Assembly (NCBI GenBank): GCA_046734795.1
Contig: JBKPRX010000148.1
Coordinates: 1-19,236, forward strand
Length of the DNA: 19,236 nt
Reading direction: 5' to 3'
From: JBKPRX01 sp046734795
GTDB lineage: Bacteria > Actinomycetota > Thermoleophilia > Gaiellales > Gaiellaceae
Made by a program: the position numbers and the translations under genes
Part shown: one piece after another, positions 10,039 through 18,716 of the stretch
Position numbering within the stretch: the first letter of the stretch is position 1
Layout of the letters: each line of letters starts with the position of its first letter
Notes under the pieces: generated by a model
The model's database searches: none
The model's input: only the letters and a program-made list of their open reading frames with translations
Told to the model about the DNA's origin: nothing

Positions 10039-11307
10039 ATGGCAACGACGAAGCGACACGACGTGAAAGACCTTGCTCTCTCGAGTGAGGGAAAGCAGCG
10101 AATCGAGTGGGCCGACCGGCAGATGCCGGTGCTTGCGGCGATCCGCGAACGGTTCGAGCGTGAGCAGCCGCTCGCCGGCTATCGGATCTCCGCGTGCTTG
10201 CACGTCACGACCGAGACGGCGAACCTCGCACGCACCCTGAAGGCGGGCGGCGCAGACGTCGTCCTCTGCGCATCGAATCCGCTCTCGACCCAGGACGACG
10301 TCGCGGCCGCGCTCGTCGACGAGTACGACATCTCTGCGTATGCGATCAAGGGCGAGGACAACGACACGTACTACGCGCACATCGAGGCTGCGGTCGATCA
10401 CAAGCCGCACCTGACGATGGACGACGGCGCCGACGTGATCGGCGTCCTTCACTCGGCGCGACGCGAGCAGCTCGGCGACATCATCGCGGGCACCGAGGAG
10501 ACGACGACGGGCGTCATCCGGCTGAAGGCCCTCGAAGCCGAGGGCAAGCTCGGGTTCCCGATCATCGCCGTCAACGAGGCGTTCACGAAGCACATGTTCG
10601 ACAACCGATACGGCACGGGCCAGTCGACGATCGACGGGCTTCTGCGCGCGACGAACGTGTTGATCGCGGGGCGCAGGCTCGTGATCTCCGGCTACGGCTG
10701 GTGCGGCAAGGGCGTGGCGATGCGCGCGAAGGGTCTCGGCGCGCACGTGATCGTCACGGAAGTGAATCCATTGCGTGCCCTCGAGGCAGTCATGGACGGG
10801 TTCGAGGTCATGACGATGGAGCAGGCGGCCGCCGAGGGCGACATCTTCATCACGGCGACCGGCGACAAGCACGTGATCCGAGAGGAGCATTTCGCGCGGA
10901 TGAAGGACGGCGCCATCGTCGCGAACACGGGCCACTTCAACGTCGAGATCGACATCCCGGCGCTGCAGAAGCTCGCGAGCACGAAGGGCGAGGCGCGGCG
11001 GTTCGTCGACTCGTACCAGCTCGACGGCGACCGCACGATCTTCCTCCTCGCCGAGGGGCGTCTGCTGAACCTCTCTGCCGCAGAAGGGCATCCAGCGTCG
11101 GTCATGGACATGAGCTTCGCGAACCAAGCGCTGTCGGCCGAATACGCGGTTCAGAACGCGGCACAGCTCGAGCGAAAGGTCTATCCGGTGCCCGCGGATA
11201 TCGACGCCGAGATCGCGCGGCTGAAGCTCGAGACGATGGGCGTCGAGATCGACCGCCTCACCGACGAACAGGAGCGGTATCTCGCGTCGTGGGACGAGGG
11301 CACCTAG
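10039..11307 (+). CDS. ahcY: Adenosylhomocysteinase (S-adenosylhomocysteine hydrolase)
   Basis: Cytoplasmic NAD-dependent enzyme that splits S-adenosylhomocysteine into adenosine and homocysteine, removing the product inhibitor of methyltransferases and feeding homocysteine to MetH. Of the 422 residues, substrate-site residues are visible at H55 (CLHVTTETANL), D128/D129 (TMDDGADVIG), E153/E154 (GTEETTTG), and K184, D188 and N189 (FTKHMFDNRYGTGQS). The NAD fold has GYGWCGKG (218-225), with C222, and GHFNVEID with H299. H351 lies in HPASVMDMSFANQALSAEY. The chain ends at YLASWDEGT and lacks the C-terminal KPDHYRY extension of the long form, as in the shorter archaeal/thermophile type. The start at 10039 follows the strong Shine-Dalgarno. 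A hairpin terminator follows the gene. Confidence 0.97.
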   Translation: MATTKRHDVKDLALSSEGKQRIEWADRQMPVLAAIRERFEREQPLAGYRISACLHVTTETANLARTLKAGGADVVLCASNPLSTQDDVAAALVDEYDISAYAIKGEDNDTYYAHIEAAVDHKPHLTMDDGADVIGVLHSARREQLGDIIAGTEETTTGVIRLKALEAEGKLGFPIIAVNEAFTKHMFDNRYGTGQSTIDGLLRATNVLIAGRRLVISGYGWCGKGVAMRAKGLGAHVIVTEVNPLRALEAVMDGFEVMTMEQAAAEGDIFITATGDKHVIREEHFARMKDGAIVANTGHFNVEIDIPALQKLASTKGEARRFVDSYQLDGDRTIFLLAEGRLLNLSAAEGHPASVMDMSFANQALSAEYAVQNAAQLERKVYPVPADIDAEIARLKLETMGVEIDRLTDEQERYLASWDEGT

Positions 11308-11342
11308 TCTGATCGCGACGAGCGACGATAGTCACGGTTTCG

Positions 11343-11377
11343 GCCCGAAGGCGCGCAGGATTGGCGCGTCTTCGGGC
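11343..11377 (+). terminator. Strong hairpin terminator after ahcY
   Basis: GCCCGAAGGCGCGC (11343-11356) pairs with GCGCGTCTTCGGGC (11364-11377). This is a 14-bp stem with one G-U pair and a 7-nt loop (AGGATTG), starting 35 nt after the ahcY stop. A short pyrimidine-rich run (TTTCTCTCCCC) follows about 7 nt later, so it is close to an intrinsic terminator with an interrupted U-tract. Confidence 0.75.
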
Positions 11378-11379
11378 GA

Positions 11380-11385
11380 TACAGT
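11380..11385 (+). promoter_or_regulatory. Possible -10 box of the RmlA-like gene (TACAGT)
   Basis: TACAGT fits TANNNT and stands just after the ahcY terminator, leaving about 90 nt of leader before the preferred GTG at 11482. No -35 can be identified, because the terminator stem occupies that position. Confidence 0.25.
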
Positions 11386-11481
11386 TTCTCTCCCCGTGGG
11401 CGGGTGGGGGCTAGGGACGGTCCAGCCGCCGGAGCCGAAGCGCGGCCAAGGGACCTCGACCACGAACGAAGCGAGCTCGCC

Positions 11482-12258
11482 GTGAAGGCGCTCATCCTCG
11501 CCGCGGGCTACGCGACGCGTCTGTACCCGCTGACGCAGACGATTGCGAAGCCGCTTCTGCGGGTCGGCGGGCGGCCGATGCTCGACTGGATCCTCGACCG
11601 CGTCGAAGAGGTCGACGAGGTCGACGCCGTGCACGTCGTCACGAATTCGAAGTTCGCAGCTTCGTTTGGAGCTTGGGCCGACGCCGCCGGGCGCCGTGTT
11701 CCGATCACGATCCACGACGACGGCACGGCGAGCGAGGACGACCGCCTGGGCGCGATCGGCGACATCCAGTTCGTACTCGAGGGCGCAGCGCTCGATGACG
11801 ACGTCCTCGTGATCGCAGGCGACAACCTGTTCGAGTTCAGCCTCGTTGACTACGTCGCTTTCTGGCGCGCTAAGGGAACCGCAAGCGCGCTCGCGGTGCA
11901 CGATGTCGGCTCGCTTGAGCTCGCGCGCAAGTACGGCGTCGTCGCCGTCGATCGCGACGATCGTGTGATCGACCTCGTCGAGAAGCCCGATGATCCGCCC
12001 TCGACGCTGGTCGCGATAGCGACGTACATCGTCCATCGTGAGCACGTGCCGCTCGTCGGTCGTTACTTGGACGAAGGCAATCCGCCGGATCCGTCGGGCC
12101 CGTTCTTCGTCTGGCTCCACCGGCGTGAGCCTGTCTACGCGTACCCGTTCAGCGGAGACTGGCGCGACATCGGCGATCACACGCAGCTCCTCGCTGCGGA
12201 CAACCGCCTGCGTGCACGCGCCGGTTTGCCTCAGCGCGAGGAATACGCGCTCGACTGA
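11482..12258 (+). CDS. RmlA-like sugar nucleotidyltransferase (glucose-1-phosphate thymidylyltransferase family)
   Basis: Makes an NDP-sugar from a sugar 1-phosphate and an NTP. The 258-residue single domain begins MKALILAAGYATRLYPLT, the family nucleotide-binding loop (residues 1-18), followed by KPLLRVGGRPML. GDN at 113-115 is the metal/nucleotide site, EKP lies at 167-169 and GDWRDIGD at 225-232. The order and spacing are those of the RmlA/RfbA group. dTDP-glucose is a likely product, but related enzymes use other sugars and bases. The open frame reaches back to 11404, yet the extra 26 residues are low-complexity and non-conserved in style. I placed the start at GTG 11482, directly before the core fold. 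It is separated from ahcY by a terminator and is probably its own unit. Confidence 0.88.
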   Translation: MKALILAAGYATRLYPLTQTIAKPLLRVGGRPMLDWILDRVEEVDEVDAVHVVTNSKFAASFGAWADAAGRRVPITIHDDGTASEDDRLGAIGDIQFVLEGAALDDDVLVIAGDNLFEFSLVDYVAFWRAKGTASALAVHDVGSLELARKYGVVAVDRDDRVIDLVEKPDDPPSTLVAIATYIVHREHVPLVGRYLDEGNPPDPSGPFFVWLHRREPVYAYPFSGDWRDIGDHTQLLAADNRLRARAGLPQREEYALD

Positions 12259-12300
12259 ATTCAGCGCGAAAACGGCGCGAATCCGGCGCACGGTTTCTCG

Positions 12301-12306
12301 TACCGT
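12301..12306 (+). promoter_or_regulatory. Candidate -10 box of comF (TACCGT)
   Basis: TACCGT ends 9 nt before the comF ATG, giving a leaderless or nearly leaderless mRNA. It overlaps a short inverted repeat, ACGGT (12290-12294) and ACCGT (12302-12306). No -35 consensus is visible. Confidence 0.4.
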
Positions 12307-12315
12307 CCAAACACG

Positions 12316-12978
12316 ATGCTCGACGTGCTCTTGCCACGGCGCTGCATTCTCTGCGGTGCGGGAGGAGCGCAGGTATGCGGCGAATGCCTGAGTCGGCTCG
12401 TGCATTTGAAGCCGCCGCTCTGCGCGCGCTGCGGCGCACCAACAGCATGGCCCGTCGAGCGCTGTCGCGAGTGCGCCGGCCGTCGAATCGCGTTCGCATC
12501 GGCCCGCGCCGCGCTTGCCTACGACGTTGCGGCGCGAACGATGGTCGCGGCCTGGAAGGAGCGCGGACTGAGGCGCCTCGCGAAGCTTGCCGCGGGGATC
12601 GTCGCCGAGGCGCTGCCGCGACCCGACGTCGCCGCACTCACGTTCGTCCCGGCCGACGACGACCGGAGCCTCGCACGTGGACATCATCCGCCGGAGCGGC
12701 TCGCTCGCGCGCTCGGTGAGTGTTGGGATCTGCCGGTCATCGCGATGCTGCGCAGGACCCGCCGGACCGAGCGCCAGCGCGGCCTTTCGCGCGAAGAGCG
12801 GCGCCGGAACGTCGCACGCGCGTTTGGCGCCGTCGCCGACGCGCCACGCCGCGTGGCGCTCGTCGATGACGTCTATACAAGCGGAGCGACCGCCGCCGCG
12901 GCGGCATCCGCGCTGCGGGCGGTGGGCGCCGCCGAAATCCACGTTGTCACGTTGGCGCGCGCCATTCGACACGGCTGA
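12316..12978 (+). CDS. comF: ComF family protein (phosphoribosyltransferase-like, zinc-ribbon N-terminus)
   Basis: In competent bacteria ComF helps take up and process single-stranded DNA in the cytoplasm. Outside those groups its role is unclear. The 220 residues start with a cysteine-rich zinc-binding region with four CxxC-type pairs: C10/C13, C21/C24, C36/C39 and C50/C53. A phosphoribosyltransferase-type fold follows, with the PRPP-binding motif VALVDDVYTSGAT near the C-terminus. The typical arginine- and glutamine-rich RTERQRGLSREERRRNV stretch lies just before it. The length is normal for the family. A TANNNT box lies 9 nt before the ATG. The hibernation factor starts 20 nt downstream, a common pairing in Gram-positive bacteria where comF, hpf and secA are neighbours. 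Confidence 0.93.
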   Translation: MLDVLLPRRCILCGAGGAQVCGECLSRLVHLKPPLCARCGAPTAWPVERCRECAGRRIAFASARAALAYDVAARTMVAAWKERGLRRLAKLAAGIVAEALPRPDVAALTFVPADDDRSLARGHHPPERLARALGECWDLPVIAMLRRTRRTERQRGLSREERRRNVARAFGAVADAPRRVALVDDVYTSGATAAAAASALRAVGAAEIHVVTLARAIRHG

Positions 12979-12985
12979 GGTTCGT

Positions 12986-12991
12986 TAGATT
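12986..12991 (+). promoter_or_regulatory. Candidate -10 box of the hibernation factor gene (TAGATT)
   Basis: TAGATT lies in the 20-nt gap after comF and ends 7 nt before the GTG at 12999. A transcript from it would be leaderless. TTCGAC at 12965-12970 is a weak -35 candidate, 15 nt away. Confidence 0.5.
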
Positions 12992-12998
12992 TCAGGGC

Positions 12999-13343
12999 GT
13001 GCAACTCCAGCTCAAGGCGAGGAATCTCGATCTCAGCGATGCGATCCGTACCTACGCCGAGCGCAAGCTCTCGAAGCTCGACAAACAGCTACACGAGCTG
13101 ACGAAGATCGAAGTCGAGCTCTCCGTCGAGAAGAACCCGTCGATCGCCGAGAACCAAGTCGCCGAAGCGACGGTTTGGCTCAAAGGCCACACGTTGCGCG
13201 CACGTGAGGCGTCGCGTGACATGAAGGCGTCGATCGACGAGCTCACCGAGAAGCTCCTTCGGCAGATCAAAGAGGAGCGCGAGAAGCGGCGCGGGCGTCG
13301 TGGTCCGGATAAGCGCGAGCTGACGGTCGCTCCGCTCGAGTAG
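12999..13343 (+). CDS. hpf: Ribosome hibernation promoting factor, short form (HPF/RaiA family)
   Basis: Binds the decoding region of the small ribosomal subunit in slow growth or stress and keeps ribosomes inactive and stable. The 114 residues cover the single N-terminal beta-alpha-beta domain: MQLQLKARNLDLSDAIRTYA, a basic first helix (ERKLSKLDKQL), EVELSVEKNP, and a second helix ending in a lysine/arginine-rich stretch (about 85-105). The C-terminal dimerisation domain of long HPF, common in actinobacteria and Firmicutes, is absent, so it is a short-form protein. The GTG start has no Shine-Dalgarno and is preceded by a TANNNT box. The next gene begins 3 nt after its stop, so the two form an operon and may be functionally linked. 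Confidence 0.92.
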   Translation: MQLQLKARNLDLSDAIRTYAERKLSKLDKQLHELTKIEVELSVEKNPSIAENQVAEATVWLKGHTLRAREASRDMKASIDELTEKLLRQIKEEREKRRGRRGPDKRELTVAPLE

Positions 13344-13346
13344 TAC

Positions 13347-13922
13347 GTGGGCCTGTTTCGCCGACGACGCGAGACGCTCCACGAGAAGCTCATGCGCGAG
13401 GCGGGTCTCGCCGCGGACGACGGCTCTGACGACGACGAAGTTCCGGCGCCGCTCCCGCACGCAGTCCACGACGCTTCGATCGGGATCCCTCGGCCGCGCG
13501 AGTTCGACTCGCTCACCGTCGTCGAGGCGCCCGGCCTCGAGGGCGAGGCGGTCGAGTTCGTCGCGCTTGCGGACGGAGACCTCGTCGTCCTCGAGCAAGA
13601 GGGCGACGGCGATCTCTCTCCGCTTGCCGATGCCGTCGAAAGTCGGCTCGACCCGCCGTACCGCGCGCGTGGCGTGCGCCACACGGACATTCTTTGGTCG
13701 CTCGCGGCCATCCCGGTAGCCGTCGTCCGGATGGAAGCCGAAGGGAGCATCGTCGACATCGCAATGCACGCCGACGAGCGGACGGCGACCGTCGACCACG
13801 AGCCGACTCGCGAGCGTTTCCAGGAGCTGGAGCGGCTCGGCGAGGCCGCCGGCCCGAACTACGTCGTGCACGCCGAGCGCCTCGATGACGACCTCTGGCA
13901 GGCGCGCGTAACGCCGCTCTAG
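13347..13922 (+). CDS. Unrecognised acidic protein encoded in an operon with hpf
   Basis: I do not recognise the family. The 191 residues begin with a basic patch (MGLFRRRRETLHEKLMREAG) followed by a strongly acidic, Asp-rich low-complexity stretch (about 24-32). The rest looks like a globular, Glu/Asp-rich alpha/beta protein with EFDSLTVVEAPGLEGEAVEFVAL and GPNYVVHAERLDDDLWQARVTPL. There is no signal peptide or membrane helix, so it is probably cytoplasmic. It is not the missing C-terminal domain of long HPF, whose typical sequence is not present. The GTG start is 3 nt after the hpf stop, which suggests translational coupling. secA starts 30 nt downstream from its own candidate promoter. A role connected to ribosome hibernation is only a guess from position. 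Confidence 0.8.
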   Translation: MGLFRRRRETLHEKLMREAGLAADDGSDDDEVPAPLPHAVHDASIGIPRPREFDSLTVVEAPGLEGEAVEFVALADGDLVVLEQEGDGDLSPLADAVESRLDPPYRARGVRHTDILWSLAAIPVAVVRMEAEGSIVDIAMHADERTATVDHEPTRERFQELERLGEAAGPNYVVHAERLDDDLWQARVTPL

Positions 13923-13940
13923 CCCGCGGGACCGAGCCGG

Positions 13941-13946
13941 TACCCT
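13941..13946 (+). promoter_or_regulatory. Candidate -10 box of secA (TACCCT)
   Basis: TACCCT ends exactly 6 nt before the secA ATG, the same spacing as at ugd and the cupin gene. There is no Shine-Dalgarno sequence before the ATG, which supports a leaderless secA mRNA. No clear -35 is visible. Confidence 0.5.
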
Positions 13947-13952
13947 AGGCTC

Positions 13953-16604
<2,652 letters not shown>

Positions 16605-16681
16605 CTCGCCGCGTGCGAACGCTGACGCTTTCCGCGGGCGGCTTCTTGCGTGTTGCGGCGCGCGTCCCGCGCGTCGTCGGC

Positions 16682-16714
16682 TGACGATCAACATGCATTC
16701 CGGGCGGATCGTCA
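16682..16714 (+). repeat. 8-bp inverted repeat between secA and prfB
   Basis: TGACGATC (16682-16689) and GATCGTCA (16707-16714) are perfect inverted copies separated by 17 nt, inside the 149-nt gap. The wide loop and lack of a U-tract argue against an intrinsic secA terminator. The arms lie 26-58 nt upstream of the prfB -10 candidate, where an operator could sit. Confidence 0.4.
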
Positions 16715-16739
16715 ACCGAGGCTGTCCTTTCGCCCGGGC

Positions 16740-16745
16740 TACCAT
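16740..16745 (+). promoter_or_regulatory. Candidate -10 box of prfB (TACCAT)
   Basis: TACCAT ends 8 nt before the prfB ATG at 16754. With the absence of a Shine-Dalgarno sequence this fits a leaderless transcript and supports the ATG at 16754 as the true start ahead of the frameshift. Confidence 0.45.
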
Positions 16746-16753
16746 CTCTCGCA

Positions 16754-17867
16754 ATGGCTGACGCACAGGAAGCGAAGCCGCTCTCCGAGCAGCTCGAGGA
16801 AATGAGGGCCCAGCTTGACTGGGTCCGTGATTACCTTTGACCCCGACGCGGTAAGCCGGCGACTCGCCGAGCTCGACGACGAGCTTTCCTCTCCAGGCTT
16901 CTGGGACGATCAGCAACGCGCGGCCGCACTGTCGGCCGAGCACGCGCGGCTGACACGGCGCCTCGAGCGTTACCGGCGGCTCGTGCAGGAATACGAAGAT
17001 GCGCGCGACCTCCTCGCACTCGACGGTGACATGGAGAGCGAGATCGCGACGCAGCTGGCGCCGCTTCGGCAAGAGCTCCAACGCGTGCAGGAAGATGCGC
17101 TCTTCAGCGGCGACTACGACGCGGGCGACGCTGTCGTCACGATCCACGCGGGCACCGGCGGCACCGATGCGCAGGACTGGGCCGAGATGCTGCTTCGCAT
17201 GTACCTCCGTTGGGCGTCGGATCGCAGCTTCGAGACGGAGTTGCTCGAAGCGAGCCCGGGTGAGGAGTACGGCCTGAAGTCCGCGACGTTCATCGTGAAA
17301 GGCGACAACGCATACGGCATCCTCAAAGCGGAACGCGGTGTGCATCGGCTCGTCCGCCTTTCGCCGTTCGACCAGGCGCATCGACGACACACGAGCTTCG
17401 CGCAGGTGATCGTCGCTCCGCTCCTTGCCGGTGACGACGACGAGCTCGAGATTCGCGACGACGACCTGCGCATCGACACGTATCGCGCATCGGGTGCTGG
17501 AGGGCAGCACGTGAACAAGACCGACTCAGCGGTCCGGATCACCCACCTGCCGACGAACATCGTCGTGTCCGTGCAGAACGAGCGATCGCAGTCGGCCAAC
17601 AAGCAAACCGCCCTGAAGATCCTCCGTTCGCGCCTAGCCGAAAGAGCAGAGGAGGAACGCGAGGCGGAGCTCGCGAAAGAGCGAGGTGCGATCAAGAGCA
17701 CCGACTTCGGCAGCCAGATCCGCAGCTACTTCCTGCAGCCGTACCAACTTGTCAAAGACCACCGCACCGACCACGAAGTGGGCAACGCCCAGGGGGTCCT
17801 GGACGGAGATCTCGACGGCTTCGTCCGGGCATATCTCCTTGCAAAAGCCGCAGGAACCGTCGTCTAG
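16754..17867 (+). CDS. prfB: Peptide chain release factor 2 with programmed +1 frameshift
   Basis: RF2 ends translation at UGA and UAA codons. The gene is read as 16754-16837 joined to 16839-17867, giving 370 residues (E. coli RF2 has 365). The first 28 codons (MADAQEAKPLSEQLEEMRAQ..., ending RDYL) run into an in-frame TGA at 16838-16840. The site is CTTTGAC, the classical RF2 autoregulatory slippery stop, and shifting +1 continues as DPDAVSRRLAELDDEL. The later part has the stop-codon recognition tripeptide SPF at 203-205 and GGQ at 249-251 in GAGGQHVNKTDSAVR, which triggers peptide release. The frameshift is therefore regulatory. The gene is intact and not a pseudogene. When RF2 is scarce, shifting increases and more RF2 is made. 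Confidence 0.97.
16835..16841 (+). promoter_or_regulatory. prfB +1 programmed frameshift site (CTTTGAC)
   Basis: CTT TGA C matches the core RF2 frameshift signal exactly. The usual AGGGGG stimulator 3 nt before CTT is replaced here by CGTGAT (16826-16831). GTGAT (16827-16831) can still pair with the ATCAC part of the usual anti-Shine-Dalgarno tail of 16S rRNA, so an alternative stimulator is possible. Confidence 0.9.
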
Positions 17868-17873
17868 CTCCGG

Positions 17874-17879
17874 TAGACT
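17874..17879 (+). promoter_or_regulatory. Candidate -10 box of ftsEX (TAGACT)
   Basis: TAGACT lies 7 nt after the prfB stop and predicts transcription start near 17886. That leaves about 60 nt of leader holding a strong hairpin before the GTG start of ftsE. Confidence 0.35.
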
Positions 17880-17893
17880 GCGGCCCGTCGATT

Positions 17894-17923
17894 GCGGGCG
17901 GCGCCTTGGCTATGCGCGCCCGC
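17894..17923 (+). terminator. Strong hairpin between prfB and ftsE (terminator or leader structure)
   Basis: GCGGGC (17894-17899) pairs GCCCGC (17918-17923) and GCGC (17901-17904) pairs GCGC (17914-17917), with one bulged G and a 9-nt loop. It lies 27 nt after the prfB stop and has no U-tract. It may end prfB transcripts or structure the ftsE leader. Its presence argues against this stretch being coding. Confidence 0.45.
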
Positions 17924-17945
17924 GGCAGCCCAGCTCGGTGGAATC

Positions 17946-18716
17946 GTGACGGAGCTCCAGACAGAGACAGACACACAGGCGGTCGTTGCACCCGTGAACG
18001 GCGACGGGGCGGCTCCGGTCGCCGGCCCTGGGGCGATGATCGTGTTCGACACGGTCACGAAGGTGTACGAGCCGGATGTCACCGCGCTCAGCGACGTCTC
18101 GTTCGTGATCGACAAAGGAGAGTTCGTCTTCATCGTCGGCGCATCCGGATCCGGTAAGTCGACGCTGATTCGACTCCTCTTGAAGGAGCTCGAGGCGACC
18201 GCGGGGCGGATCTTCGTCGGCGGACGCGACCTCACGCGGCTCAAGGCCTCGAAGGTGCCGCTCCTTCGACGCAACATCGGCTGCGTCTTCCAGGACTACA
18301 AGCTGCTTCCGAGCCGCACCGCCGCCGAGAACGTCGCCTACGCGCTCAAGGTGCAAGGCGAGAGCCGAAGCGGGATTCGTCGCAAGGTGCCAGAGGTCCT
18401 GAGCGTCGTCGGACTCTCGCACAAGATGAACTCGTATCCCGACGAGCTCTCCGGCGGTGAGCAGCAGCGCGTCTCGGTCGCGCGCGCCATCGTCAACCAC
18501 CCGCCGCTACTCGTCTGCGACGAGCCGACCGGGAATCTCGATCCCGACACGTCGGTCGGAATCATGCAGCTCCTCTATCGCATCAACCGCGCCGGCACGA
18601 CGATCCTGATGGTGACGCACGACCGCGAGATGGTCGACAAGATGCGCAAGCGCGTGATCGCGCTCGACCAAGGCAAGCTTGCGCGCGACGAACGGCGCGG
18701 GGGGTATGCGGAGTGA
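17946..18716 (+). CDS. ftsE: Cell division ATP-binding protein FtsE
   Basis: ATPase of the FtsEX complex, which at the division site controls peptidoglycan hydrolases from the cytoplasmic side of the membrane. With the GTG at 17946 the product has 256 residues, including Walker A GASGSGKS (65-72), Q-loop FQDYKLLP, signature LSGGEQQR (168-175), Walker B LLVCDEP (188-194) and switch H225. The canonical FtsE start corresponds to MIVFDTVTKVY at residue 31 (ATG 18036), so there is a hydrophilic Ala/Gly/Thr-rich extension of 30 residues. I chose GTG 17946 because GGTGGA lies 3 nt upstream. TTG 17892 lies against a strong hairpin, and ATG 18036 remains possible. It overlaps ftsX by 4 nt. Confidence 0.93.
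   Translation: MTELQTETDTQAVVAPVNGDGAAPVAGPGAMIVFDTVTKVYEPDVTALSDVSFVIDKGEFVFIVGASGSGKSTLIRLLLKELEATAGRIFVGGRDLTRLKASKVPLLRRNIGCVFQDYKLLPSRTAAENVAYALKVQGESRSGIRRKVPEVLSVVGLSHKMNSYPDELSGGEQQRVSVARAIVNHPPLLVCDEPTGNLDPDTSVGIMQLLYRINRAGTTILMVTHDREMVDKMRKRVIALDQGKLARDERRGGYAE

Noticed and set aside
11404..11481. Upstream GTG start for the RmlA-like gene, adding 26 residues
   Set aside because: The added residues are Ala/Arg/Asp-rich and precede the invariant N-terminal strand. Family members begin at or next to MKALILAAG.
12255..12264. CTGAATTCAG palindrome over the stop codon of the RmlA-like gene
   Set aside because: At only 10 bp and partly coding, it is too short to support a regulatory or terminator claim.
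16754..16840. Short frame ending in TGA before the main RF2 frame, which could look like a broken gene
   Set aside because: The junction is the exact CTTTGAC site of the well-known RF2 programmed +1 frameshift, and both parts together give a normal-length RF2.
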